NCBI GenBank assembly: GCA_037974965.1
Contig: JBBPFI010000013.1
Span: 682,001-746,000, forward strand
Direction of reading: 5' to 3'
DNA from: Dacryopinax spathularia
Lineage: Eukaryota; Basidiomycota; Dacrymycetes; Dacrymycetales; Dacrymycetaceae
Length of the DNA: 64,000 bases
In this document: one piece after another, positions 11,078-25,369 of the stretch
Layout of the letters: every line of letters begins with the position of its first letter
Numbering within the stretch: the stretch's first letter is position 1
Made by a program: the position numbers and the translations under genes
Notes under the pieces: generated by a model
The model's database searches: none
What the model saw: the letters and a program-made list of their open reading frames with translations, nothing else
Told to the model about the DNA's origin: nothing

Positions 11078-12946
11078 CTATCGGCGCCCAGGATCCCGAA
11101 TCATATCATACCTCGGCGGGACCTCCTCCTCTACCTCCCCCTCCTCCGCCGTAGCCTCAGGAGCAGGCATCGGCCCTCCATCCGTATGCTGCAGCACGCT
11201 TCCCACGGACGTCCGCCTCCCCAACTGCTCACCATCACCATCCACCTCCCCGCTGGTCAGACCGCTGCCAAGAGGAAGTCGTTGTCGTTGCCGTGTAGAC
11301 CGTGCGCGGTCAAACGCCTCCCTCGCCTTCACTTGAGCCGCGACACTCGGGTTTCTCTGTAGTCCGCCAGCTCCCCCTCCTCCTGCTACGCCAGCACCAG
11401 CAGCCGCAGCAGCACCAGCAGCATTTACCGCACTCCCACCCCGCCCAATAGCAGCCCCATTCGCGCTCGGCGACCTCCACAAAAACTGCCCGCTCGGCGC
11501 ACCACCCCCCTCGCTCCCCACCGAGTCCGGCGAGAGCGGCTCGCCCTCGACGTCCGCTTCCGCCCCTCCCCCGCCGGCGGAGGCGGAGGACCGGTCAAAG
11601 ATGGAGCTTGCGCGGCGTGTGCGGTAGATGGAGGCGTTGCTTAGGCTTGGGGAGCGGCCTCCTACGCCTGGTCCTTGGGCTGAGGCGGCGCCGGGAGGGA
11701 TCGTGGGGCTGAAGGGGGAGCTGAATGGGGGAGTGTTTGGAGTGTTCGGGGAGGACGGGAGGGGCGGGGTGAAGGGCGTGATGTTGTATGCACTTCTTGG
11801 GCTGACTAGTGCCGTTTGGGAGTTCGGGCCTTGACGCATCTGCATCCCCGGTGTAGTAGTGTCGGTAGAGCTCTGCGGCACAGGGAGTGGACGAGCTCCC
11901 CGCGGAGGGCGGGCGTGTCTTGAGTACCTGTTCGCTCTCGCTCCTCTGGAGTCGGACGAGCTCGAGGAGTGCTGAGCGAGCCATGGCGCAATTGTCCCGC
12001 CTCCAGCGATAGCAGCCTCCGCCATCGGCTCCCCCATACCGTCTCCCTCCAAAAGACTATCGCTCACCCTCCTCTCCCTCTCGCGGGCATAAGGATCAAA
12101 CGAGCTGTCCCAGTCCAAATCGAGCCTCGTTTGGCCTTCTCTTTCCCTTCTTCTTCTTCTTCGCCGGCAGACACAGAATATGCATAGTCCCAGGAGGAGG
12201 AGGAGGAGGAGGCCGCCGAGGACGCCGCCTACTACTCCGCCTACTGCTGCTGAGCTGAGCGGGTGGGAGGAGGCGGAAGAGGTGTGGGCGTCGATGGGCT
12301 GGGTGGCGGTCGCTGCTGCTGCTGCTGCTAACGAGGAGGTCGAAGCAGCCGATATGCTGGAGACGGACGCAATCGAGGAGAGTGAGGCGGCAGCCACAGA
12401 CGAAGTGGACGACACGGAAGCCACACTGCTCGTCGACTCCATCGAGAAGGACGAAACGCTCCCAACACTCTCCGTCGACATTACAGACAACGTCCGGCTC
12501 GCAGCGGCCGGATCGGCCGTAAGGTCATTCAAGATCGTCAATGCCCCTTCATACGTCGCGCATACCGCATCAACGACCGAGACAGCGATTTCTCGGTCGA
12601 GGGCGGAGCAGGACTGGAGACATGAGCCTGCTGTTGGTTGGAAGGACGAGGATCTGGGGTACAAACCAGTAGGGTGTGAGCATGAGGAGCCGGGGTAGGA
12701 GGGAGGGGGACGTACGAAGGGCAGACGCAGGATACGTCTGTGAAGGATGAACAGCCTGCGGAGGTGGCTGCTGTTCGAAGGCAGTTGAGTATACAGCCGG
12801 ATAGCGCTGTACAGGTGTATTAGCTCAAACTTCTCATGTGGATGCTTGAGAGGGGACGCACCGTTCGTAGGCACCGGTGAGGTCTGCCCAGCAGCCAGAG
12901 GGCTACCATTCAGGAAGACCACCAAGAGGAATGCAACGAGCAGCAT
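11078..12946 (-). CDS. CFEM-domain single-pass membrane protein
   Basis: Exons 12946-12862, 12806-12716 and 12653-11078 give 583 aa. There is a signal peptide (MLLVAFLLVVFL). A CFEM domain follows, with all eight cysteines at about residues 33, 37, 47, 55, 57, 70, 74 and 90, including the FTDVSCVC block. CFEM proteins act at the fungal surface in haem or iron capture, adhesion or signalling. Next comes a long Ser/Ala/Val-rich, probably O-glycosylated stalk. One membrane helix (GGVLGGLLLLLLLGLCIF) is followed by a CRRRRRRRE stop-transfer. The roughly 350-residue cytosolic tail is Ser/Pro/Gly-rich and ends near a PPRY motif, a possible WW-domain (Rsp5-type) site. The combination suggests a surface sensor or a receptor under ubiquitin control, rather than a GPI-anchored haemophore. 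CACGTG lies about 400 bp upstream. Confidence 0.9.
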   Translation of the reverse strand: MLLVAFLLVVFLNGSPLAAGQTSPVPTNGASPLKHPHEKFELIHLYSAIRLYTQLPSNSSHLRRLFILHRRILRLPFVRPPPSYPGSSCSHPTGLYPRSSSFQPTAGSCLQSCSALDREIAVSVVDAVCATYEGALTILNDLTADPAAASRTLSVMSTESVGSVSSFSMESTSSVASVSSTSSVAAASLSSIASVSSISAASTSSLAAAAAATATQPIDAHTSSASSHPLSSAAVGGVVGGVLGGLLLLLLLGLCIFCVCRRRRRRREREGQTRLDLDWDSSFDPYARERERRVSDSLLEGDGMGEPMAEAAIAGGGTIAPWLAQHSSSSSDSRGARANRYSRHARPPRGARPLPVPQSSTDTTTPGMQMRQGPNSQTALVSPRSAYNITPFTPPLPSSPNTPNTPPFSSPFSPTIPPGAASAQGPGVGGRSPSLSNASIYRTRRASSIFDRSSASAGGGGAEADVEGEPLSPDSVGSEGGGAPSGQFLWRSPSANGAAIGRGGSAVNAAGAAAAAGAGVAGGGGAGGLQRNPSVAAQVKAREAFDRARSTRQRQRLPLGSGLTSGEVDGDGEQLGRRTSVGSVLQHTDGGPMPAPEATAEEGEVEEEVPPRYDMIRDPGRR

Positions 12947-16948
<4,002 letters not shown>

Positions 16949-17713
16949 ATGTCTCAGCCTAACTCGAGCGGAAGCCGACCGGTAGCCGGGAGCACGACGA
17001 CAGCGTATACGCGCCAGCCGCCGCCCGCACCGCCCAAGACACCCAGTCTGAAGCCCGTCCAGTCCTCCTCCTCCAGCGGGGCCAGGCCGACCTATATCCG
17101 TCCTGCGACCGCTCTGGGAGGGTCGACGACCTCGTCCTCCCGCCATTCAGGCGCTCCACCTCCCATGCCGATCGCCCGCCCAAGCCAGGCGACCCCGCTC
17201 TCGCCGCATGCGCCCACATTCGCCCCGCAACGGAACCCGCCTCCCTATGCCAGCACACCCGCGACGCCCACTACACCCACAGCCATCGATCACACCGCCG
17301 CCCAGACGGTGCCTCCCGCTATCGGGCCTCCGCAAATCTCCTGCTGCGCCATCGGGTACGAAATCAGCAACCTCTCCATCCTCACCTACCTGCAGACACG
17401 GAACGAGGATGCGACTGGCCCGCCTGCCTCGCTCTACGAGCGGTTCCTGCGTGGCGTGACCCGCATCCTCGAAATGCCGCTCATGATCGTCCTTCCGCAG
17501 CACACGAACCCCTTGCTATGCGTGATGGTCTTCTACGACCAACCCGCAGACCTGTTCGACATAATGCATTTCCCCGTCCCTGCGAGTTTCCTCCGGATCA
17601 GGCAGACGCACCAAGTGCCCGTCCAAGGGCACCTGAGGAAGATATATATCCCCAGGGCGAGGATCCTCGCTCCCGACCTGCTCCAGGGCACGGGCGAGCT
17701 TCTGTGGAGATAA
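16949..17713 (+). CDS. Pro/Ser-rich hypothetical protein
   Basis: One uninterrupted exon gives 254 aa. I chose ATG 16949 (MSQPNSSGSR); the frame is open a little further upstream but with no ATG. Residues 1 to about 130 are low complexity (Pro, Ser, Thr, Ala). The C-terminal half is ordinary globular sequence with hydrophobic clusters (ISCCAIGYEISNLSILTYL, MPLMIVLPQH, LLCVMVFYDQ) and ends in LLQGTGELLWR. I do not recognise the family. The composition shift supports a real gene with a disordered N-terminus and a folded C-terminal domain. Confidence 0.6.
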   Translation: MSQPNSSGSRPVAGSTTTAYTRQPPPAPPKTPSLKPVQSSSSSGARPTYIRPATALGGSTTSSSRHSGAPPPMPIARPSQATPLSPHAPTFAPQRNPPPYASTPATPTTPTAIDHTAAQTVPPAIGPPQISCCAIGYEISNLSILTYLQTRNEDATGPPASLYERFLRGVTRILEMPLMIVLPQHTNPLLCVMVFYDQPADLFDIMHFPVPASFLRIRQTHQVPVQGHLRKIYIPRARILAPDLLQGTGELLWR

Positions 17714-18441
17714 GCCGCGAGCTCCCGGTTCGTACGTATGACACCACTTGAAATTTGTGAGTCTTGCTTGACAGCGCCTAACGATGTGACTTGCTAATAC
17801 TGAGGATGACAGGATCGTCCGCTCATCATGCTGTTTGTAATCTGCTTGTCTGAACTCACGTTGTCTTAACGCTATGTATAATAACGCCTCTCCCACTCTC
17901 CCTATCCACCAATTTCCCACTTCTTGCTCTCTCCCCTTCTGCCCACGTCCCCAACTGTCCTAGTCATCCACTCCTCGAATCACATCGAATCGAACCATTA
18001 TCATATCCATCCCTTCTAACGCCCGCGCCTGCTGACCCAGCGGAGCTCCAACTCCCGACTCCAAGTCATAGATAATCGAACGAAGCGCGAGTCATCCGCA
18101 ACGCCCCCACACGCACGGAAAACATGCGTAAACAGCGTGTTCCCCACCTGTTCATACACTGTATGTACGTATACGTAGGTACGCCCCGCCCCATAATCGG
18201 TACCGGAACCCCGAACCCCGCATGACTGTTTCGGGCAATCGGGGGGCACGTGAGGTCTCGTGATCCAGGGGATGGACGCGTCGCGCAAGATGCACCACGC
18301 AATGTATATAATGTGCGACGCGTGCGGAATGAATGCAAGAGGACGTCCCTTGGTTACGGTTTTGTCTCTGCCGTCTGCTCGCGTCTCGCGTCTCTCGTCT
18401 CTCTAGTCTCGAGTACCGGCGGATTGCTGGATTGTGGAAGG
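17714..18441. promoter_or_regulatory. Intergenic region upstream of the SIM/CHORD-like pair
   Basis: This holds the 3' flank of the preceding gene and the promoter of the gene at 18442. It contains CACGTG at 18247-18252, about 190 bp upstream of that start codon. No coding sequence was recognised. Confidence 0.45.
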
Positions 18442-19686
18442 ATGCCCGTACCGGTGGTCGACTTGACGGACTTACCTTCGTCCCCCGAAAGGCCGGCTTG
18501 GAAGAAAGTGAAGATCGGTAAGCCGGTTGGGAAGAAGAAGAAAACGGCGAAAGGGAAGGACTTGAAGATCAAAGAGGCGAAACGTTCAATTGCTCCGGTT
18601 GTATCGAGTGCGCGCAAGAGCAATATTCGGTCTGGTCCTGCCGGGCTACTTACGGTTTTCGACCGCCCTAAACCAAGGTCATCACCTGCTCTGTCAATCT
18701 CAAGCGCGGCTCCACCTCAAACCATGCCCGTCTTGGGCCCTCTGCCCTCGAGTACGACGATTACAAGGGACTTACCCCAGAATAACCGATCATCGTCGTT
18801 GGTGCTCTCGATACCCTCCGTGGCCCCAGTCCAGGTCCGCACATGATTGCACGTTTCGATTGTTCGTTCATGATCCCCATCTTCAGCCAGCGCGGCATCC
18901 GACTCCTTTACTGGGCGATGTCGAAAAAGGTCTGGTCACATCCACGGACGTTCACATGATGCTTGATATGCCCAACGTGCCCATGGCGTCTCAGATCCCG
19001 ATGCATCCTGGTCTGTCTTCTTTTGCGCCGATAACTGTGTGTCTTATGCTGACTTTGATGCGATAGATACCGCTAGCGACGTACCAGATCTCCTAGCGGA
19101 CTCAGCACCTAGCACTTCCGGGTCCGAAGCAGATGAGATCGTCCCCGATATACCCTTGCAAACCCTGGACAATGCGAAAGATGAGCTACAGGATGTACTC
19201 CGATTCATGACTGAAGAACGTCTTCGCCATTGTCTGCGCACACTTGCCGCAGAATCGCCGTCGATGGAAGCTAAGATCATGGATCAACTTCTCGTCGCTT
19301 CGAGGAAGAGGAAGGCATTTGCAGATGGCTCGGATAAGGTCAAAGCAATCTTTCACTGGGAAGTGTGCGAAAACTGTAAAGAGGAATACGACGCCTCTGA
19401 GAAGCGCGTAGAGGCCGAATGCGTCTATCATCCCGGTATGCATCTTCATCATCAATAAGCGGCGATACTTACGTATCGAATAGAGGACATGTACCCCGAC
19501 GAGAATCATGAGATCTTCCTCGATCATCACGAACCCTCGAACGGTCCGATGGATACCCCTGAAGCCCGTGCCGAATGGCCCGACGCGTTCTTGTATGCCT
19601 GCTGTGAGAGAAACGCGACGACGGAGGGTTGCGAGACAGGAAAGCATTGTCCGAGGCCTCATAAGCGCAAGAAGTTATGGGAATGA
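18442..19686 (+). CDS. SIM-bearing, CHORD-like zinc-domain protein (copy A)
   Basis: The first exon starts at ATG 18442. Within a few residues of the start is PVVDLTD followed by PSSPE, the form of a SUMO-interaction motif with an acidic/phospho-Ser flank. A strongly basic, NLS-like block (KKVKIGKPVGKKKK) follows. Downstream, to 19435, come a helical segment (ELQDVLRFMTEERLRHCLRTL) and the first zinc half (HWEVCENC...ECVYHP). An intron at 19436-19483 leads to the last exon, 19484-19686, with FLYACC...EGC..GKH. The order C-x2-C, C-x-YHP, CC, GC, H resembles a CHORD-type module and a family of uncharacterised fungal zinc proteins. Splicing between about 18835 and 19062 is unresolved, so the middle of the protein is uncertain. 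The usual YHPG glycine becomes Glu at the exon junction. It is a tandem paralogue of the next gene. Confidence 0.7.
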
Positions 19687-19872
19687 CCGTAGATAGTTGT
19701 CGATCCTCTAGGATAGAGATCTATGCGCATCTATACCGATGCGATAGCGTAATACAGACTGTTACCCCGGCCTTGATGAGACTCGCAAATCCCGTGACCA
19801 AGAACTGGACGCGTTTTGCGTGTTTCATGTGAGACGCGGCGGGGTGACGCGACTCCTCTCTTACCCCGAGAC

Positions 19873-20624
19873 ATGCCTGCTCCAGTGATCGACCTTACAT
19901 CGGAACATTCGTCGCCCGAAAAGCCGCCTCGTAAAAGGCAGAAGACCACCAAATCTGTGCCGGTCAAGGATGCAGAACCCACATATTCAGAGCGGGACGA
20001 CGAGGGAGGCAATCCCTCCGAAAGCGACACGGAAAGCTCCAACAGCGAAGACTCTGACGGAACAGCCAGCGCACATAGCGACGCCAGCACCGCGTCTGAG
20101 CCGAAGGACGAGCTCCACGAGGCCATCAAGTTCATGAACGAAAAGCGTCTACGCAAGGTACTGAAGGAGCTTTCGGCAGAATCGCCTGCCTTCGAAGCGG
20201 CTCTCTGGTCCAAGCTATTGGCTGATCCACCAAAAGCACGCTCACGAGCGGGCAAGACTCTCCAGCAATCCCAGGCCACGTTTCGATGGGAGATATGTAA
20301 GAACTGCAAGAAAGAATCCAAAGCGTCAGAGGAACGGGTTAACGGAGAATGCGTCTATCATCCAGGTACGTCCTTTCTGAATCCAGTTTTCGCAGCTGTG
20401 ACTGATCTTGGAGAATAGGGGGCATGGAGGCCATATGGGACCACGAGTACTTTGACGACTACGACGATGACATCAGCGGACCGCGCGATCAGGTGGAGAA
20501 CCAGGAGGAGTGTCCCGAGGCTTTCGAGTTCGCTTGCTGTCGCCGTCTGGGGACCGCCGAGGGGTGCGAGAAAGGCGGACACATTCCGGTGTCACACAAG
20601 CGAAAGAGCCGAGACCGTCATTGA
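19873..20624 (+). CDS. SIM-bearing, CHORD-like zinc-domain protein (copy B)
   Basis: Exons 19873-20365 and 20419-20624 give 232 aa. It opens with MPAPVIDLTSEHSSPE, an even clearer SUMO-interaction-like motif, followed by a basic patch (RKRQKTTK) and an acidic Ser/Glu/Asp region. The shared helical segment (KDELHEAIKFMNEKRLRKVL) comes next. The zinc module reads FRWEICKNC...GECVYHPGG, then EFACC...EGCEKGGH, ending in a basic HKRKSRDRH. The only intron falls inside the YHPG glycine codon, at the same place and phase as in copy A. Together with the matching domain order, this shows tandem duplication. B lacks the long N-terminal insertion of A. A nuclear, SUMO-linked role is inference; no function is known to me for this family. 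Confidence 0.82.
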
Positions 20625-21039
20625 AATTGCGGTTCCAATCGAAGTCGATGTTGATCCATACATCTAGGCACGTTAGAAGCACCTTGTATAGCGACAAACA
20701 ATGATACTTATGCTTTTCCCTTTCCTTGAAGGTCGCAGCCGATGTGGCTTCCATATCGTAGCCCAAACAGTCCAAGTAACGCAGAGATAGCCCAGAAGAG
20801 CCGCATTTTGTAGGCTTGCCGGCACCTCTCTGGATGGCGCATGAGAAAGAATGAAAATAGAGATAACTATTATTGTGAGAGAATGAGGAATATCATTTGC
20901 ACCGCCGCCGGAAGAACATTCCAAGAATCATATCCATCATCAGGGTCCCGTTTGTCCCGTTCGGGTAAAGCCGTTCTCCGCATCCCCGACTCGACCCCAG
21001 CCAAACTCCTTCAGCTTCATCTAACTTACCCCGCACGCC
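20625..21039. other. Intergenic spacer upstream of the acetyltransferase gene
   Basis: Low-coding sequence with AT-rich patches near 20870-20900. It holds the 3' flank of copy B and the promoter of the acetyltransferase. No RNA gene was seen. Confidence 0.45.
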
Positions 21040-21982
21040 ATGTCCGCATACGGCACGATACCCCGCCCTGCAGGAGTGCACCCCAAGCTCCACCCGCTCA
21101 CCTATGCCGTAACCTCCAAAGGCAGCCAAGACCCCATGGGGTTCGTTACCGTCGTACCGGTCAAGCGCTCGTCGGTCCCAGACGCGCTCTTTGAGCACCT
21201 GCATGCGCTGTTCAATGGCGTTGTGCAGGAGGGTCGGACATATCCGCAGGAATTCGAGTTGACGGATCAGGCATTTGAGGATTACTATTTCTGTGAGTAC
21301 GCTGTTTGCTGATCCCAGTGACCGATCCGAGCTGAGCGGGCGTACAGCGTATGACTGCTTCATCGGCGTGCTTGACAAGAACTTCTCGGCTGGGCGAGGG
21401 TCCAGTACTTGGGATGCAAAGGCAGAGGCTTGGGAGCGCCGGAATGTGGAAACAATAGATGACGTACTCGGCAAGGACGTGGCAGACTATAAGGAGCATG
21501 TTGTCGGGATGTACTATGTAAAGCCGAATTACCCGGGGCGGTCGAGCCATGTGCGTCCCAGCGTTATCTTCTCCGATGGATGCAGCTCACAGGGAACGAC
21601 AGTGCTGCAATGGTGGTTTCATCGTCGATCCGTCTCATCGGGGTGCTGGGTACGGGTACATTCTGGGGATGTCGTACCTTTACTTTGCGCCGCGACTAGG
21701 TTTGCCTTGTTCGCCCCGCTGGCGCAGAATCGTGCTGACACTCTCGAAGGATACCTTGCATCGGTCTTCAACTTGGTGTATGCGAACAACGTCGCCTCGC
21801 TGAAGATTTGGGACAAGCTCGGCTTTACGCGAGCAGGTGTGATCCCGCGTGCCGGCAGGCTACGAAAGAAGGGCGAAGATGGCGAGGAGTTCGTAGATGC
21901 TGTCGTCTTCTGGAGGAGTCTGGTAGAGGACGAGGCATGGACGAAGCGGGTGACAAGGCCGGAGGGGCTTCATGAGGTATAG
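21040..21982 (+). CDS. Mpr1-type GNAT N-acetyltransferase
   Basis: Exons 21040-21292, 21348-21550, 21603-21699 and 21750-21982 give 261 aa. The C-terminal half carries the GNAT acetyl-CoA site (CNGGFIVDPSHRGAGYG, with the R-G-x-G-Y loop). It is followed by YLYFAPRLGYLASVFNLVYANNVASLKIWDKLGF, a block characteristic of fungal Mpr1/Ppr1-like enzymes. Those acetylate L-azetidine-2-carboxylate and proline-derived intermediates and protect against oxidative and ethanol stress. The segment YYVKPNYPGRSSH before the fold is also typical. The substrate here is inferred from the family. The gene is convergent with the Nta1-type gene, with only 29 bp between stop codons. Confidence 0.9.
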
Positions 21983-22011
21983 CAAGTAATCGGAAGTGTT
22001 TCTGGGCGGAG

Positions 22012-23157
22012 CTAGACCTCCCAGATCCCGATCCCTTCCACTTTTGACGGCAGGCGGCCGATTGTCTCAAACTGGCCGTGACCGGTGAATTTCCACATTG
22101 TGGAAGAACCGCCGAAGGTACTGCCTAGATAGCCCGTTAGCTGGTTACGAAGGGCGCTTTGAGAAGTGGACATACTGTGCTCTGTCCCAGTCCGGTTGCA
22201 AATAACTACGAACCGCTCCGCTTCCTCGTCGTGGAGTAGCATATCGCTCAACCGATACAACCAGTAGGCGACGTTTTGCCGGTCCCATTCTTCCTCCTTC
22301 TGCGAGGTAGTTTTCGGGCCAGCCTTGCGTCCTTCGAGAATGTCCGCAACATGGGCGTCTTCAGCCTGCTCTTCGACTTCTTTGCCTCCCTCTTCCAGCT
22401 CCTCCACGTCCGTCTGTGTTCCGCCTTCCACAGCTTTGCTTTGTTCGGAGGCGAGCCAAGCGCATATAACGACGAGCAGCTGAACGTCGTTCTCGACACA
22501 CCATGCACCCAACTCGGTAGGCGGATTGAGGTCATTACAGATAGCAATTGCAGCGCGGAGGCCCGCGATAGGCGTTGGCATCATCGTGAAGCTTGGTCCT
22601 GCTCTGATTGTGAGACGATAGACAAGGGTTGAATGACACTACGCACCGGATGACGCCCATGGGAGATCCATCGAAAACAGGTTATGTTTCCTATAGTTGT
22701 GTACCAGGCCTTGCGGAGACCAGACCATAGCGCTGTTGTACCCGATCTTCCCCGGCTCCTCCTTCCCATCCGGCAGCTCAGGGTAACCAGCGATGACCTG
22801 ACATCCTAGTCTCTCTGCCAGTCGAGAGGAGAATGAAGCTGTTGGCCCGCTGCTCGGCGATTCGAGCAGAGGTTCGAGGCGAGATAGGTCTGGAAAGACG
22901 TAACCTAGGGTGGGTCAGCCAGATATATGCGCCTGATTGCGGTCGAGGACGCACCAGTGAAGCACATCTCCGGTAGACAGACGAGATCGACTGTTCCTGC
23001 CTTGATACGCTGGGTTACTGCTTCGACCCTCTTTATGTTGTTCTCCACATCCGCCCACTGATGACTGGTCTTAGACAGAGGCGTGCAGAATGTAGGCTCA
23101 ACATACAGCAGGCGTGTACTGGAGGACGGCCACCCGCAGCTTCGGTCGTGCAGACAT
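22012..23157 (-). CDS. NTA1: Nta1-type N-terminal Asn/Gln amidohydrolase (nitrilase superfamily)
   Basis: Exons 23157-23107, 23057-22955, 22904-22647, 22598-22176 and 22124-22012 give 315 aa. The nitrilase catalytic triad is visible: Glu in LPEMCFTGY (about residue 47), Lys in HNYRKHNLF and Cys in AICNDLN. The CNDL signature and the NRTGTE block favour the Nta1 branch, which deamidates N-terminal Asn and Gln so that proteins enter the Arg/N-degron pathway. A C-N hydrolase with a small-molecule substrate cannot be ruled out. The protein is somewhat short, lacking part of the C-terminal region of yeast Nta1. The third-exon acceptor intron holds a GCGCATAT element next to CTGAC. The last intron is a multiple of three, so its retention would leave the frame open. 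Confidence 0.88.
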
Positions 23158-23656
23158 GACGAGGCTTCTTATGGATTGTCTTGATAAAGCATGAAAGGCC
23201 CTTGACAGCATACAACGAGTTTGCGTGTGTGGACAGAGACGTTCTCGGCCAGCGATTACTTAGAGAGAATAGCACGACCGATGCAGCGGGGACGCGCTAC
23301 GTGACGCGTCGCATCTCGTGAGCGGTTGGCCGCGTCTCTCCAACTGTCGACGACCATCTCAAGACTAAGATGATGGTGGACTAAAGGAATTCAATGCTTT
23401 TCTTCGCAAGCCATTGGGCCAGTTATGCTCACTCTGTTATCTTTGCTGCCTTACCTCTCGATCTGCCAAGCCTTGCTATGGGGGTAAACTCCACGAGCGA
23501 GAGACACGGTGATCGACCGTCCATGTCTCTCCTTGCGAGACGCAGACGAGTTCGAGGCTTATATGCTGGCCTCCTTTCGCCCCGCTTGCAGATCTCCCTT
23601 GTCGACTCGTACTAACCCCACATCACAATACAGCATACACTCACAGTTCAGTAAGA
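23158..23656. promoter_or_regulatory. Divergent promoter region (NTA1 / aspartic protease)
   Basis: About 500 bp lies between divergent starts, with a pyrimidine-rich leader before the protease start. The open frames in it are short and unsupported. Confidence 0.45.
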
Positions 23657-25065
23657 ATGTTCACTCCTTCCCTCGTCGCTCTTTTGCTTCTCATGCTTGA
23701 TCCTGCGTCGGCTGGTCCTCTCACACGCACACCCCGCAACCTCCAGCTCCGTGGTCCTCCCCGTTCTAGCAAACACGTCCGCGCTGACGGGACGTTCGAC
23801 TATGCCTGGGCGCATTCGCAGTCCCAGCTTGTCAAGGCGAAGTATCGCCATACAGCTGCTCTCGCTAGCGCTGCCGACAGTCTGCCCAACACGCTTACTG
23901 TCAATCGCCGATCCTCAGGCTCAGTTCAGCTTACGGATGACATCCAAAGCGGTTTGGACCTGGAGTACTATGGCACTATATCTCTTGGTACGCCTCCACA
24001 GCAGGTTACTGTGGACTTCGATACGGGCAGCGCGGACCTGGTAAGCCCGGAGGCCCGGATACAAGCGCATATATTGACTGAATGCTGCACCTAGTGGGTC
24101 CCGACGCTCTGCGTGGACTGCCAAACGGGCATCCCGCAAACCTACTATCGCACTGCCGACTCTAGCACATACCAACAGACCGCCCGACCGTTCTCAATCA
24201 CTTATGGCAGTGGCGAGGTTGCAGGTACGATCGCTGAGGACACCGCAGCGCTCTCCAACCTGCGGGTCAAGTCGCAGTACGTAGTTCCATCTGTGTATGC
24301 GCACATCTGACTAGGGCATGCAGATATTTCGGAGCTGTCAACGTCGTCTCTCCTCAGTTCATGAACGATCCTGCCAGTGGCATCATCGGTCTTGGTTTCC
24401 AAAGCATTGCACAGACTCAGGAACCTACGATGGTGCAGCAACTGTATGCTTCTGGCGTACGTGGTTCGCTTGGCATATGAGGGCTGCAGCTAACAACCTT
24501 ACAGGCGCTTGACGAGCCATTGTTCGCTTTCTTCCTCAGTCGTGGAGAACAAGGCGCTGTCTTGACAATCGGCAACACCGATACGTCGCATTACGTGGGC
24601 GATATCACGTATACCCCGGTCACGAGCCAGACATATTGGGAGGTCCAGTCCACAGGCTCCTCCGTCAATGGCCAATCCGTCGGACAAGGCTTCAAGGCTG
24701 CGATCGACACCGGTACTACCCTCATCTACATTCCCAGCAGTGCCGCCTCCGCTCTGTACGGCGCCATCCCCGGTGCTCGGCCCGATCCTGATGAGGGCAG
24801 CGGCATGTATGCTTTCCCTTGCTCATCCAACCCCACCGTTGCCTTCAGCTTCGCCGGCTCTGACAACGCATACGCCCTGTCTCCGCGCGACTTCAACCTC
24901 GGCCCTGCGGAAGAGCCTGGCATGTGCGTCGGCGGTGTGATCGCCATGGATATCCAAGGCGTCAACGGTGAACCCCTCGCCATCATCGGGGACGAGTTCC
25001 TCAAGAGCTGGTACAGCGTGTATAGCTTCGACGGTCCCAAAGTCGGGTTTGCATTGGCTAACTAA
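23657..25065 (+). CDS. Secreted pepsin-like aspartic protease
   Basis: Exons 23657-24040, 24095-24276, 24324-24456 and 24505-25065 give 419 aa. A signal peptide ([19 protein letters not shown]) is followed by a propeptide of about 80 residues. The A1-family core has the first catalytic DTGS at about residue 122 ([11 protein letters not shown], with the Trp in the next exon). The flap region is [12 protein letters not shown]. The second catalytic DTGT lies at about residue 301 ([13 protein letters not shown]). A disulfide-type loop and the C-terminal [15 protein letters not shown] complete the fold. No GPI signal or membrane helix follows, so secretion or vacuolar targeting is expected. Introns 1 and 2 carry GCGCATAT / TATGCGCA elements just before the branch site. 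Confidence 0.95.
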
Positions 25066-25369
25066 GGATTGGGGATATGTACCGTTGTTTATCGGTAGTA
25101 ATGCAGCCTGTCCGGAGCTGGTATGATGATGGCATTGTCGAATGATTGCACCCGCCCAAATTTCGAAGAAGCGCACGGGACCCTTGTCGACCCGAGTCAG
25201 GCTACCCACACCTTTCTCCGTCGCCAAAGTATCGATTGCTGGTCAAAACCTAGCTCGCTGTCTCCAAAAGTATCAAGTCCCGCGACCCACTTACTCCATA
25301 TTATAAAGATATCTCCTCACCCCCCGGCTTTACTCAGAGAGTCGAGCTCCACTATCGACAACGACAGCC
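25066..25369. promoter_or_regulatory. Tyrosyl-tRNA synthetase promoter
   Basis: A TATTATAAAG box at about 25299-25308 lies some 65 bp upstream of the start codon and is followed by a pyrimidine-rich leader. The 5' half holds the 3' flank of the protease gene. No other feature was seen. Confidence 0.5.

Noticed and set aside
12180-12698. 172-codon + strand frame over the CFEM gene
   Set aside because: Low-complexity Glu/Ala/Asp translation of the antisense of Ser/Ala codons; a shadow of the CFEM stalk.
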